From contig NZ_PQFZ01000001.1 of assembly GCF_002917105.1 (NCBI RefSeq), forward strand, positions 124,001-188,000: 64,000 nucleotides of DNA. Direction: 5' to 3'. This DNA comes from Allobosea psychrotolerans (GTDB taxonomy: Bacteria > Pseudomonadota > Alphaproteobacteria > Rhizobiales > Beijerinckiaceae). Shown here piece after piece: positions 16,928 through 25,654 of the stretch. Under the pieces are notes generated by a model. The model had not been told where the DNA came from. It saw only the letters and a list, made by a program, of their open reading frames with translations, and did no database searches. Numbering within the stretch: position 1 is the first letter of the stretch; each line of letters opens with the position of its first letter. Both the position numbers and the translations under genes were made by a program.

Positions 16928-18391
16928 CTAAAGCTGCCCGGGAGCGGGCTCGTCGACCGCGCTGAGAGGGCGAGTGACGTCTTCAAGCGATCTGCGCTCG
17001 GCGCGGACGGCAAAAAGCGCAGCTATCAAGGCCGCGGTCAGCATCAGGGCGGCGCCGAACAGGTAGCCGCCGAAGACGCTCAGGCGCGAGCCGGTGTCGA
17101 TCAGCGCGCCGAACAGCCAGGGGCCGGCGACGCCGCCGATGCCGGTGCCCACGGCATAGAAGGCGGCGATCGCCAGGGCGCGCATTTCGACCGGGAAAGT
17201 TTCGCTGACGGTGAGATAGGCAGAGCTCGCGGCGGTGGAAGCGAAGAAGAAGACGATGCTCCAGCAGGCCGTCAATTGCGCGGCGCTGACGAGGTCGCGC
17301 CAGAACAGATACCCCGTCGCGGCCAGCAGCAAGCCCGACATCGCATAGGTGAAGGCAATCATCCGCCGCCGCCCCAGGGTGTCGAAGAGGCGGCCCAGGA
17401 TGATCGGCCCAAGCACGTTGCCCGCGGCGAAGGGCAGGATGAACCAGCCGATCGCCTGCGAGGGCACCGCGTAGAAATCCGTCAGGATCAGCGCATAGGT
17501 GAAGAAGATCGCATTGTAGAAAAACGCCTGTGCGGCCATCAACGCCAGCCCCACCAGCGCCCGCTGCCGGTGCCTGACGAACAGCGCGTGGAAGACCTCT
17601 CGAAGCGGGGTCGCCGCGCGCGGACGTAGGTGGATCTTCGGCAGGGGCCGGTCTGGGTTGTAGGAAACCCCGGCACGCCGTTCGATCCCGGCGACGATCA
17701 TGGCGGCTTCGTCCGGGCGGCCATGGCTGATCAGCCAACGTGGGCTCTCCGGTATCCATTGCCTGAGGACGAGGATGACGAGGCCGAGAGCCGCGCCGAT
17801 GAAGAAGGCGAACCGCCAGCCCAGTTCGGGATCGATGACCCCGGGATCGAGCAGGATAATCGCGCCGACGGCGCCCAGCGCCGCGCCTATCCAGAACGAA
17901 CCGTTGATCACGAGGTCGACCCAGCCGCGCATCCGCGCCGGGACGAGCTCCTGGATGGTCGAGTTGATGGCCGTATATTCGCCGCCGATACCCATGCCGG
18001 TGAAGAAGCGGAAGATGATGAAGCTGGCAAAGCTCCAGGAGAAAGCGGTCGCCGCCGTCGCGACGAGATAGACCAGGAGCGTGATCGTGAAGAGCCGTTT
18101 GCGGCCAAGCCGGTCGGTCAGCCAGCCGAAGAAGAGCGCGCCGAGAACTGCGCCTGCGAGATAGGCCGCCCCGGCGATACCGATCTCGGTGTTGCTGAAG
18201 CGCAGCGTCGGGCTTTGCTTCAGGGCGCCGGCGACCGAACCGGCGAGCGTGACCTCGAGCCCGTCGAGGATCCAGGTGACGCCGAGCGCCACCACCACCA
18301 GCGTATGGAACCGCGACCAGGGCAGGCGGTCGAGCCGGGCCGGGATATCGGTCGAGATCGTCGGCTGCAAAGCCATGTCCGGCGCTGTCAT
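16928..18391 (-). CDS. MFS transporter, metabolite:H+ symporter/sugar-porter-like
   Basis: 487 aa with about 12 predicted membrane helices. It has the MFS signature GWLTDRLGRKRLF after helix 2, a second copy GRLFDTLGRRRMI after helix 8, and IPESPRWLISHGR before the central loop, typical of the sugar-porter and aromatic-acid symporter branch. FFTGMGIGGEYTAINS lies in helix 4. The substrate cannot be read. It sits inside the flagellar cluster on the opposite strand, between two paralogous small-protein genes. Confidence 0.85.
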   Translation of the reverse strand: MTAPDMALQPTISTDIPARLDRLPWSRFHTLVVVALGVTWILDGLEVTLAGSVAGALKQSPTLRFSNTEIGIAGAAYLAGAVLGALFFGWLTDRLGRKRLFTITLLVYLVATAATAFSWSFASFIIFRFFTGMGIGGEYTAINSTIQELVPARMRGWVDLVINGSFWIGAALGAVGAIILLDPGVIDPELGWRFAFFIGAALGLVILVLRQWIPESPRWLISHGRPDEAAMIVAGIERRAGVSYNPDRPLPKIHLRPRAATPLREVFHALFVRHRQRALVGLALMAAQAFFYNAIFFTYALILTDFYAVPSQAIGWFILPFAAGNVLGPIILGRLFDTLGRRRMIAFTYAMSGLLLAATGYLFWRDLVSAAQLTACWSIVFFFASTAASSAYLTVSETFPVEMRALAIAAFYAVGTGIGGVAGPWLFGALIDTGSRLSVFGGYLFGAALMLTAALIAALFAVRAERRSLEDVTRPLSAVDEPAPGQL

Positions 18392-18445
18392 GCCGGTGCC
18401 CTCCCGATGGTCACGAGGCCGCTATCGGTTGAACGGCCTCTTCAT

Positions 18446-18475
18446 GAAAAAGGCGGCGCCTTGCGGACGCCGCCT
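18446..18475 (-). terminator. rho-independent terminator after paralogue 2
   Basis: On the minus strand AGGCGGCG and CGCCGCCT (18468-18475 and 18451-18458) form an 8-bp GC stem with a 9-nt loop, followed by TTTTTC. It lies just past the stop of the gene at 18511 and before the MFS start. Confidence 0.78.
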
Positions 18476-18510
18476 CGTTAGGTCAGGGCGCCTGGGTCCG
18501 GGCGCTGACG

Positions 18511-18840
18511 TCAGCGCACGTAGATCGGGCGTCGGCGGATGACGCGATGCGGGCGCCGGACGATGACGCGCCGGCGCACGACGACGGGCCGGCGCACGAT
18601 GACCGGGCGGCGATGACGCGGGACGAAGGGCCGGTGTGGACGATGACGCCCGACATATTGGCTGAACTCAGCCTCGGTGCTGTCGAGCGCGGTCTTGCTT
18701 GCGGGGTCGATCTCGTCGGTTGCCGGCACGGCCGGGGCAATCTCGGGCTTGCGCGAAGCGGCCTGCGCGATCGCGGTGCCGCCCAGGCTCGCGGCAGCCA
18801 GGCCGCCGAAAATGCTCATCACAAAGGAACGTCTATCCAA
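18511..18840 (-). CDS. small exported Arg/His-rich hypothetical protein (paralogue 2)
   Basis: 109 aa from TTG 18840, placed four bases after GGAGGA. The first ATG (18819) would delete the DRRSFV signal start. Layout is as in the gene at 16507: DRRSFVMSIFGGLAAASLGG, cleavage near IAQAA, DSTEAEFSQYVGR, then a ~50-residue tail of PRHRR, RRPVVVRRR and HRVIRRRP units. The tail is rich in Arg, His, Pro and Val rather than Tyr. It diverges from flhA over 250 bp. The function is unknown. Confidence 0.72.
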   Translation of the reverse strand: MDRRSFVMSIFGGLAAASLGGTAIAQAASRKPEIAPAVPATDEIDPASKTALDSTEAEFSQYVGRHRPHRPFVPRHRRPVIVRRPVVVRRRVIVRRPHRVIRRRPIYVR

Positions 18841-18980
18841 GTCTTCCTCCAATATCTGCGGTCTTGCAAAACCAGTTTTGTCGACCTGTGCAAAGTTACC
18901 TGGTGCAATGCGGCGACAACGCGGCAGTTCGATAACGGTCTGTTCAGGGAAAGGTTCCCGGGGCAGTTTTTTCGACCATC

Positions 18981-18995
18981 TTAACCACTCGTTCA
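18981..18995. promoter_or_regulatory. CtrA-like box in flhA/paralogue 2 divergent gap
   Basis: TTAA-CCACTCG-TTCA keeps the first half site and 3 of 4 bases of the second, 95 bp before the flhA ATG. Confidence 0.42.
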
Positions 18996-19090
18996 CCATG
19001 TACCCGGCAAGAATTGCCGGGTTATGCCTCTGTCGGGGCATATGTCCGCATGCGGACGGGTTCGCCGTGGCGACGGGAGTGGGTTGGTCG

Positions 19091-21214
19091 ATGACCGATG
19101 TGACGGCAGGCCAGGGCGGCGGCTTCAACATGCCGAGCCGCGGCGCGATGGGGAAGCTCCTCAATCGGCCGGACCTTTTCCTGGCGATCGGCGTCATGGG
19201 CATCCTGGTGGTGCTCATCTTCCCGCTGCCGGCACTGATGCTCGATCTGTTGCTGGCACTCTCGATCATCCTGTCGGTGCTGGTCCTGATGACGGCGCTC
19301 TTCATCGAGGAGCCGCTGGAGTTCTCTGCCTTCCCGACGGTCCTGCTGATCGTCACCATGCTGCGCCTGTCGCTCAACCTCGCCTCGACGCGCCTGATCC
19401 TGGCGCATGGGCATGAGGGCAGCGCGGCCGCGGGCCACGTCATCGAAGCCTTCGGCAACTTCGTGATGAGCGGCAATTTCGTGATCGGGGTGATCGTCTT
19501 CACCATCCTGATCATCGTCAATTTCGTCGTCATCACGAAGGGTTCGGGCCGTATCGCCGAGGTCGCGGCGCGCTTCGCGCTCGACGCCATGCCGGGCAAG
19601 CAGATGGCGATCGATGCCGATCTCTCTGCCGGGCTGATCGATCAGGAGGTCGCGAAAGTCCGGCGCAAGGCGCTGGAGGACGAGGCGAACTTCTTCGGTT
19701 CGATGGACGGCGCCTCCAAGTTCGTGCGCGGCGACGCGATCGCCGGCCTGCTGATCACCTTCATCAACGTGCTCGGAGGCATCATCATCGGCGTCGCGCA
19801 GCAAGGCATGAGCTTCGGCGCCGCCGCCCACAACTACACCCAGCTTACGGTCGGCGACGGCCTTGTCAGCCAGATCCCGGCGCTGATCGTCTCGACGGCG
19901 GCTGGCCTGCTCGTCTCCAAATCGGGCGTGCGCGGCGCGGCCGACAAGGCGCTCGGCAAGCAGCTCTCAGGTTACCCCAAAGCGCTCGGCATGTCGGCGG
20001 CGGTGATGCTGCTGATCGCGATCCTGCCCGGCATCCCGATGATGCCCTTTCTCGTGCTCGCCGGCGGCTCGGGCTGGCTTGCCTATCATTTCGGCAAGCT
20101 GGCCAAGACCAAGCAGACGGAGGAAGCGGTTGCGGCGCAGGCTGCCTCGCCGCTCTCCGCCGACGGCACGCCGAAGGAGGAGACGCTCAACGACCTGCTC
20201 AAGCTCGACGAGCTCAAGATCGAGATCGGCTACGGCCTCCTGCCGCTGGTCAATGCGGCGGGGGGGCAGGACAGGCTGACGGACCAGGTCCGCGCGCTGC
20301 GGCGCCAGCTCGCGGCCGAGCTCGGCTTCGTCATGCCGGCGGTACGCATCGTCGACAACGTCCAGCTCGAGGCGAACTACTACTATATCAAGATCAAGGA
20401 GATCGATGCCGGGCACGGTATCGTCTATGCTGGCCAGTACATGGCCATGGACCCGATGGGTGGCGCGGTGAACCTGCCCGGACACAATGTCCTGGAGCCG
20501 ACCTTCGGTCTGCCTGCGACCTGGATCGACGCCGCCTTGCAGGACGAGGCGCAATTGCGCGGCTTCACTGTGGTGGACGCCGCGACTGTGATCTCGACGC
20601 ATCTCACCGAGGTGCTGAAATCGAACATGCCCGAGCTGCTCTCGCATGGTGAGGTGCAGAAGCTGCTGCGCGAGCTGCAGAAGGACCATGCCGACCTGCT
20701 CAAGGAGATCGTACCGAGCCAGATCTCGACCACGGGCATCCAGCGGGTGCTGCAATTGCTGCTGGCGGAACGCGTCTCGATCCGCGATCTCGCCACCATC
20801 ATCGAGGGCATCGCGGAGGTTGCCGGCAGCGTCAAGAATCCGCGCGACATCGCCGAGCATGTCCGCACGCGCCTGGCCCGTCAGATCTGCGCGCAGTTCT
20901 CCAACGCCCAGGGCAACCTGCCGATCATCACCCTCTCCTCGGCCTGGGAGAGCATCTTCGCCGAATCGATCATCGGCCAGGGCGAGGATCGCCATCTCGC
21001 CATGCAGCCCTCACGGCTGCAGGAATTCGTGCGCCATGTCCGCGACAAGTTCGAGGAAGCGGCGCGCATCGGCGAGATGCCGGCGCTCGTCACCTCCGGG
21101 CTGGCGCGCCCCTTCGCGCGCCAGATCATCGAGCGCTTCCGCAGGGAGACGCCGGTGCTCTCGCAGGCCGAGATCCATCCCCGCGTCAGGCTGAAGACGG
21201 TCGGCAGCGTCTGA
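19091..21214 (+). CDS. flhA: flagellar export apparatus protein FlhA
   Basis: 707 aa from ATG 19091; longer in-frame extensions upstream are unlike FlhA. Eight N-terminal membrane helices begin with FLAIGVMGILVVLIFPLPAL. The FHIPEP-type signature LNLASTRLIL is followed by the conserved cytoplasmic loop ALDAMPGKQMAIDADL and FFGSMDGASKFVRGDAIAG. The C-terminal cytosolic part includes IRDLATIIEGIAE. FlhA is the gate of the flagellar type III export system and a proton channel. It stands apart from the rest of the cluster because of the inserted minus-strand genes. Confidence 0.96.
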   Translation: MTDVTAGQGGGFNMPSRGAMGKLLNRPDLFLAIGVMGILVVLIFPLPALMLDLLLALSIILSVLVLMTALFIEEPLEFSAFPTVLLIVTMLRLSLNLASTRLILAHGHEGSAAAGHVIEAFGNFVMSGNFVIGVIVFTILIIVNFVVITKGSGRIAEVAARFALDAMPGKQMAIDADLSAGLIDQEVAKVRRKALEDEANFFGSMDGASKFVRGDAIAGLLITFINVLGGIIIGVAQQGMSFGAAAHNYTQLTVGDGLVSQIPALIVSTAAGLLVSKSGVRGAADKALGKQLSGYPKALGMSAAVMLLIAILPGIPMMPFLVLAGGSGWLAYHFGKLAKTKQTEEAVAAQAASPLSADGTPKEETLNDLLKLDELKIEIGYGLLPLVNAAGGQDRLTDQVRALRRQLAAELGFVMPAVRIVDNVQLEANYYYIKIKEIDAGHGIVYAGQYMAMDPMGGAVNLPGHNVLEPTFGLPATWIDAALQDEAQLRGFTVVDAATVISTHLTEVLKSNMPELLSHGEVQKLLRELQKDHADLLKEIVPSQISTTGIQRVLQLLLAERVSIRDLATIIEGIAEVAGSVKNPRDIAEHVRTRLARQICAQFSNAQGNLPIITLSSAWESIFAESIIGQGEDRHLAMQPSRLQEFVRHVRDKFEEAARIGEMPALVTSGLARPFARQIIERFRRETPVLSQAEIHPRVRLKTVGSV

Positions 21215-21318
21215 GACGGCTGTCGGCGACACCGGCTATCGCCTGACCCCGCTCGGGCTTGTCTCCTGGAATTCGCGTCCCGGCCGCGGGCGCCCAGCCA
21301 GCTTGACGCTCGATTGTT

Positions 21319-21348
21319 CACTATAATAGTATATCGTACCCTATAGTG
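21319..21348. promoter_or_regulatory. CACTATA/TATAGTG inverted repeat, candidate operator
   Basis: CACTATA (21319-21325) and TATAGTG (21342-21348) are perfect inverted 7-mers with 16 bp between. The tract is AT-rich and includes TATAAT at 21322-21327. It lies 20 bp before the acetyltransferase start, where a repressor would block transcription. Confidence 0.5.
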
Positions 21349-21367
21349 GACGATTGAGAACGCGAGC

Positions 21368-21856
21368 ATGAGCATCCGACCGGCCCTTGCGGCCGACCTG
21401 CCGGCGATCCTGGCGATCTACAACGCTGTGATCGCGACCTCGACCGCCGTCTACACGGAGACGCCGGCGACCCTGGTGGATCGACAGACCTGGTTCGCGA
21501 TGCGGAGCGAGCAGGGCTATCCGGTGCTGGTCGCCGATGAAGCTGGCGAAGCTGTCGGCTACGCGAGCTTTGGCGATTTCCGGGCTTGGCCGGGCTATCG
21601 GCACACCGTCGAGCACAGCGTCCATATCCGCACCGACAGGCAGGGCAAGGGGCTCGGCAGGGAGCTGGTCTCGGCACTGTTCCCCTATGCGGCCCGGCTC
21701 GACAAGCATGTGATGATCGCGGGCATCGACGCGGCCAACGAAGCGTCGCTGCGGATGCATGAGCGCCTCGGCTTCACCCAGGCGGGGCGTTTCAACGAGG
21801 TCGGGCGCAAGTTTGACCGCTGGCTCGACCTCGTCTTCCTGCAGCGCTTCATATGA
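21368..21856 (+). CDS. GNAT acetyltransferase, phosphinothricin-acetyltransferase type
   Basis: 162 aa. It opens with IRPALAADLPAILAIYNAV and TSTAVYTETPAT, typical of the PAT/Bar group. The acetyl-CoA motif is VHIRTDRQGKGLGRELVSAL, followed by AGIDAANEASLRMHERLGF. This group acetylates phosphinothricin, methionine sulfoximine or related amino acids; the natural substrate is not readable. It overlaps the next transporter gene by ATGA, so acetylation and export are probably coupled. Confidence 0.83.
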   Translation: MSIRPALAADLPAILAIYNAVIATSTAVYTETPATLVDRQTWFAMRSEQGYPVLVADEAGEAVGYASFGDFRAWPGYRHTVEHSVHIRTDRQGKGLGRELVSALFPYAARLDKHVMIAGIDAANEASLRMHERLGFTQAGRFNEVGRKFDRWLDLVFLQRFI

Positions 21857-22824
21857 TGGATCTGCGCAGCAGTGCCGGGGCATTCGTCGCGCCGGCCGCG
21901 ACCCAGGCACGGGGCCGCGTGGCCTGGCATCGATATCTATCCCTGAATGCTTTTCTCTTCGCCGCGATGTGCCTCGCCTGGGGGCTCACCTTCCTGCCGG
22001 TCAAGATCGCCGTGGCGCATGTGCCGCCGATCTTCCTGGCGGCGGCACGCTTCAGTCTCGCCGGCCTGCTGCTGCTCGCCTGGGCCGGGCGTGACGCGTT
22101 CAAGGTTCCGGTGCAGGCATGGCTGCGGCTTGCCGGCACGGCACTGCTGGTCAACAGCTGCAATTACGCCTTGCTGTTCTGGGGCATGGCGCATGCGCCC
22201 TCGGGCCTCGCGGCGATCATCAACATGGCGACGATCCCGATCTATACCGTGCTGGCAAGCCGCGTGATCGAGGGGCAGCCCATCAGCGGGCGCCGCATCG
22301 CGGCGGTCTCTCTCGGAGCCCTCGGGCTGGGCTTCCTGTTCGCGACGCGGGCGCTGGGTGGCTTGAGCGCGGCAAAGGGCGATGGGCTGGAACTCTGGGG
22401 CCTGGCGGCGATCGCGCTGGGTACGTTCTGCCACTGCGTCGGGGCGGTGCTGAGCCGCAAGGTCGCCGGCACGATGCCCACCCTGACGCTGGCGGGCTGG
22501 CAGACCGCGATTGGCGCGCTCGGTTTGATTGTGGCCTCGCTCGCGCTCGAGCCTGTCGGCGTCGCGCATCTGCGCGCGCTTGTGCAATGGCCGACGGCAC
22601 CGGCGCTCGCCTTCGTCGTCATCGTCGGCTCGCTGATCGGCTTCACCATCTTTCTGAGGCTGCTGCGCGATTGGGGCGCGTTCTATGCCGGGCTCTTCGC
22701 CTTCGTCAGCCCGGTCATTGCGGTCGGCGCCGGCGTGGTCGCGCTGGGCGAGCCCTTCGGATGGCCCGAGGCGGTCGGCGCGCTCCTGATGTTCGGCGCG
22801 GCGGCGATCGCGCTCAGGAAATAG
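21853..22824 (+). CDS. EamA/DMT-family transporter
   Basis: 323 aa with ten predicted membrane helices in two EamA repeats. The first begins NAFLFAAMCLAWGLTFLPVKIAV; the second includes WGLAAIALGTFCHCVGAVLSRKV and ends GEPFGWPEAVGALLMFGAAA. It is a probable efflux protein for amino acids or related metabolites. It shares an ATGA overlap with the acetyltransferase gene. The 3' end abuts a palindromic repeat separating it from a convergent gene. Confidence 0.86.
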   Translation: MMDLRSSAGAFVAPAATQARGRVAWHRYLSLNAFLFAAMCLAWGLTFLPVKIAVAHVPPIFLAAARFSLAGLLLLAWAGRDAFKVPVQAWLRLAGTALLVNSCNYALLFWGMAHAPSGLAAIINMATIPIYTVLASRVIEGQPISGRRIAAVSLGALGLGFLFATRALGGLSAAKGDGLELWGLAAIALGTFCHCVGAVLSRKVAGTMPTLTLAGWQTAIGALGLIVASLALEPVGVAHLRALVQWPTAPALAFVVIVGSLIGFTIFLRLLRDWGAFYAGLFAFVSPVIAVGAGVVALGEPFGWPEAVGALLMFGAAAIALRK

Positions 22825-22844
22825 CCCGGCCGGCCTTCGCCTAG

Positions 22845-22943
22845 TGCAATTTCCGAACCAATGGGATCGGAAATCGATCCAGATCTTTGTTTCAACGCGT
22901 TTTCTTTCAGGGCGAACCGGCTTCCGCTTCGCTCGAAAACGCT
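22845..22943 (+). repeat. interspersed palindromic repeat, family 1, copy a
   Basis: This ~100-bp unit (GCAATTTCC...GATCTTTGTTT...GCTCGAAAACGCTC) recurs in reverse orientation at 25144-25243. It fills the gap between two convergent genes. Confidence 0.65.
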
Positions 22944-22951
22944 CAAGAGCC

Positions 22952-24031
22952 TCAAAGGATCGGCGGGTCGGCGCTTCGGGCCTTGGCGTCGGCCTGCGCG
23001 ACCGCAACCGCCAGCTTGTGTTTCTTGAGCTGGGAACGCTCGAAGGCGAGCACCACCGGCAGCGACACGACCAGCGGGAGAATGAGGTAGAACAGACGCC
23101 AGATCAGCAGTGCGGCGAAGACGGCGGGTGCCGGCACGCCCGGCATCACGGCGAGGAAAACCGCCTCCATCACGCCGACGCCGCCCGGCACCTGGCTCAG
23201 CAGCCCGGCCGAGAAGGACAGCAGGAAGGCGCCCAGCACGATCATGAAGCCCGGGTTGCCCTGCTCGGGCAGGGCGAAATAGATGATGCCGGCCGCACCG
23301 GCGAGCTCCAGAGGCGCCGCCAGATATTGGCGCGCGACGATCGGCAGGCGCGGATAGATCAATTCGAACTTGCCGATCTTGAACGGCTTGAACTTCAGCC
23401 AGGAGCCGATCGTGTAGAGCACGACGAAGCCGAGCATGCCGAAGCCGATCAATCGTGCCGTCTGATCGCCGATCGCAAAGCGCGTCGAGAGCTGCGTCAG
23501 GGGGCGCAGGATTTCGGGTTCGATCACCAGGACGAGCCCGAGCAGCAGGATCGTGCCGAACGCGAAGGTGAAGGAGCACAGCGCCACCAGCACCGCGACA
23601 TCGGCGGCCGTCAGCCCCTTGGCCGTATAGGCGCGGAACCGCACCATGCCGCCGGAGAAGACCGACGCGCCGATATTGTGGGACAGCGCATAGGTGACGA
23701 AGGAGCACAGCGAGATATAGGGCCAGGAGATGCCCTTCTCCTTGCCGATATGGATGAGCGCGATGCGATCGTACCAAGCCAGCGCGGCATAGGCGACGAG
23801 GGTGGCGAGCGCGGCATGCAGGAAGGCGTCGGGCGAGATCAGGCCGATCTTCTGGCCGATGCGGATCGCGACGATCTTGATGTTGTCCCAGAGGCTGCCT
23901 TGCTCCAGCAGGGCCTGGATCGCGGCGTCGGTGCCGGCCTCGGTCTTGAGCTTCTCCCAGAGCAGGTCGACCGACCAGACGACCGCGAGAAGCCCGATGA
24001 TCGGCCAGAGATAGTCGAGATACTTTTTCAT
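22952..24031 (-). CDS. UPF0104/lysylphosphatidylglycerol-synthetase-type membrane protein
   Basis: 359 aa from ATG 24031; eleven further in-frame residues upstream are unlikely. Eight or so membrane helices with the family motifs SHNIGASVFSGGMVRFRAY and SQVPGGVGVMEAVFLAVMP. This is the flippase/TM region found in MprF and YbhN-type proteins, without the MprF synthase domain. A role in lipid or hopanoid-related transport across the inner membrane is known for relatives, but the substrate is not readable here. A Lys-rich C-terminal tail is cytosolic. Confidence 0.82.
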   Translation of the reverse strand: MKKYLDYLWPIIGLLAVVWSVDLLWEKLKTEAGTDAAIQALLEQGSLWDNIKIVAIRIGQKIGLISPDAFLHAALATLVAYAALAWYDRIALIHIGKEKGISWPYISLCSFVTYALSHNIGASVFSGGMVRFRAYTAKGLTAADVAVLVALCSFTFAFGTILLLGLVLVIEPEILRPLTQLSTRFAIGDQTARLIGFGMLGFVVLYTIGSWLKFKPFKIGKFELIYPRLPIVARQYLAAPLELAGAAGIIYFALPEQGNPGFMIVLGAFLLSFSAGLLSQVPGGVGVMEAVFLAVMPGVPAPAVFAALLIWRLFYLILPLVVSLPVVLAFERSQLKKHKLAVAVAQADAKARSADPPIL

Positions 24032-24445
24032 TGGACCCGCGGCTGCGAGGAGACGAAAAGCCATAGATGCGCCATGGCTCGCACATGCGGGAAACGCGCG
24101 AGCCGGAGGCTTGCATCTTCTCTGCCAGCCGTCGCGCGCCAGGGCAAGCGGCGCTTGGCTGGATGCCCCTTTGGGAGCGGACTGGGCACTAGAGCCGGAT
24201 GATTTCAGATGGAATCACGAAGCGATCCCATCTGAAATCTGAATCCGTCTCTCATCAAGGAGTTAGAGCAGGATCAATGCGAAAAAACCGGTTCCCACTT
24301 TTTCGCATCCTGCTCTTGCGGCCGGCTCATGTGCTGATCACGGGGACGGCTCTTGTGTCACGGGCGAAATCCCCCGACCCTGCCGCCGCGATCATGTCAT
24401 GATCGTGGCATTGTCCGTCCCACCTTGTCGCATCAAGAAGCCAGC
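24032..24445. other. 414-bp gap with composite palindromic repeat
   Basis: No gene seen. It contains the composite repeat at 24191-24317 and presumably the promoters of the flanking divergent genes. Confidence 0.5.
24191..24317 (+). repeat. composite interspersed element: 12-bp-arm hairpin plus family 2 repeat
   Basis: GATTTCAGATGG (24201-24212) and CCATCTGAAATC (24228-24239) form a perfect 12-bp stem. The second part, from AGAGCAGGAT to ATCCTGCTCT (24265-24316), is a near-perfect long hairpin around the core GCGAAAAAACCGG (24279-24306). Related cores occur near 30214, 40506, 48554, 50998 and 58813. Confidence 0.75.
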
Positions 24446-25060
24446 ATGTCCGAAAGCCTTTCCATCAGCCTGACCGGCATTACCGATCTGCCGCCGGGCA
24501 AGATCGCCGCCATCGTCACCTCGCTCGAAATGTTCGAGGCACCGCCGCTACGCTCCGACCCGCCCGGCATGGAGGGGTTCGCACTCGATCCGATCGGGCG
24601 CGAGGATGTCGCCCGCTATCTCGCGATCTACCGCGCGCTGGGCGAGCGCTGGATGTGGTTCAGCCGGCTGGTCAAGCCGGTGGCGGAGCTCCAGGCGATC
24701 CTGGCCGATCCGGGCGTGGAGTTTTTCGCCGTCCGGCATGATGGCCGCGATGTCGGCTTGCTCGAACTGGATTTCCGCGTGTCCGGCGAAGGTGAGCTTG
24801 CCTTTTTCGGCCTCGATGAGAGCGTGATCGGGCGCGGCGCGGGACGCTGGCTGATGAACCGGGCCCTCGCCAAGGCCTGGGCAAAGCCGATCGGCCGTTT
24901 CTGGGTGCACACCTGCACGCTGGACCACCAGGGTGCGCCGGAGTTCTATCAGCGCTCCGGCTTTACCGTGTTCAAGCGCAGCGTCGAGGTCGATGACGAT
25001 CCGCGGCTGCACGGCCATATGCGGCGCGATAGCGTGCCGCATCATCCCGTCATCGCCTGA
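24446..25060 (+). CDS. GNAT family N-acetyltransferase
   Basis: 204 aa from ATG 24446. The N-terminal ~75 residues (ITDLPPGKIAAIVTSLEMF) precede a GNAT fold: GLLELDFRVSGEGELAFFGL, IGRGAGRWLMNRALAKAW (acetyl-CoA motif) and LDHQGAPEFYQRSGFTVFKR. The substrate is unknown. It is monocistronic, with a repeat-rich gap before it and an inverted repeat after it. Confidence 0.82.
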   Translation: MSESLSISLTGITDLPPGKIAAIVTSLEMFEAPPLRSDPPGMEGFALDPIGREDVARYLAIYRALGERWMWFSRLVKPVAELQAILADPGVEFFAVRHDGRDVGLLELDFRVSGEGELAFFGLDESVIGRGAGRWLMNRALAKAWAKPIGRFWVHTCTLDHQGAPEFYQRSGFTVFKRSVEVDDDPRLHGHMRRDSVPHHPVIA

Positions 25061-25069
25061 AACGAACGA

Positions 25070-25123
25070 AGCCCTCATCCCGGCGAAAGCGAGCCATGCT
25101 CACCTCTCGCTGGAATGAGGGCT
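25070..25123. terminator. inverted repeat after GNAT gene, terminator-like
   Basis: AGCCCTCAT (25070-25078) and ATGAGGGCT (25115-25123) are perfect 9-bp arms around a GC-rich interior with secondary pairing. No T-run follows. Confidence 0.45.
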
Positions 25124-25143
25124 GATCGCTGCGGGCCTCGCTT

Positions 25144-25243
25144 AGAGCGCTTTCGAGCGAAGTGGCTGCCGGGCTGCGTGAAGAGAACGCGCTAAAACAA
25201 AGATCGAAAGCAATTGAACGATCCAATCGGATCGGAAGTTGCG
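25144..25243 (-). repeat. interspersed palindromic repeat, family 1, copy b
   Basis: Reverse-complement counterpart of 22845-22943, sharing GATCTTTGTTTTAGCGCGTT and CTTCGCTCGAAAGCGCTC blocks when read on the minus strand. Its edge touches the fliJ stop codon. Confidence 0.65.
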
Positions 25244-25654
25244 CTAGGCGCCGGCGCGGGCGCGCAGTCCAATCGAGTCCATCACCGCCTGGTCGCGGGC
25301 GGCCTCGGCGGCGCGCTCCGTGGCGCGTTCGCGATCGTCGAGAATCTCGACTTTCTTCATATCCTCGAAGGCTTCCTGCAATTCGGCCTTGGCCTCGTCG
25401 AGCTGACCCTTCAGATTGTCGGCCGACTGACGCAGGTTGTCGCGACGGCCGAGAGCCGCTTTGGCATAGGTCGGGTAGGCGAAATGCGCGGGATCGGAAA
25501 TTCCGGCCCGGGTTTCTTCGCTCTGGATCTCGCGATCCAGATCGGTCGCCATCCGATGAAACTCGGCGATCATCATCTCAATCTGGCTAACCCGGCGACG
25601 CTTTTCGTCCACCTGGAAGCGTTTGAGACGCAAAAGGGTCTCTCGCGACTTCAT
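25244..25654 (-). CDS. fliJ: flagellar export protein FliJ
   Basis: 136 aa, almost entirely charged helix as expected of the FliJ coiled coil (MKSRETLLRLKRFQVDEKRR, QIEMMIAEFHRMATDLDREI). The rhizobial FliJ signature AGISDPAHFAYPTYAKAALGRRDNL is present at about residues 50-74. FliJ is the export chaperone escort and central stalk of the FliI ATPase. Here it lies 2.0 kb from fliI with an MFS and a DUF1304 gene between, whereas the two are usually adjacent. Confidence 0.88.
   Translation of the reverse strand: MKSRETLLRLKRFQVDEKRRRVSQIEMMIAEFHRMATDLDREIQSEETRAGISDPAHFAYPTYAKAALGRRDNLRQSADNLKGQLDEAKAELQEAFEDMKKVEILDDRERATERAAEAARDQAVMDSIGLRARAGA

Noticed and set aside
18819..19599. N-terminal extension making a 362-aa minus-strand protein
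   Set aside because: The extension runs antisense into flhA; the GGAGGA-TTG start at 18840 and the paralogue layout support the 109-aa protein.
21303..21327. Sigma-70 promoter TTGACG...TATAAT before the acetyltransferase
   Set aside because: The spacer is only 13 bp, too short for a normal -35/-10 pair.
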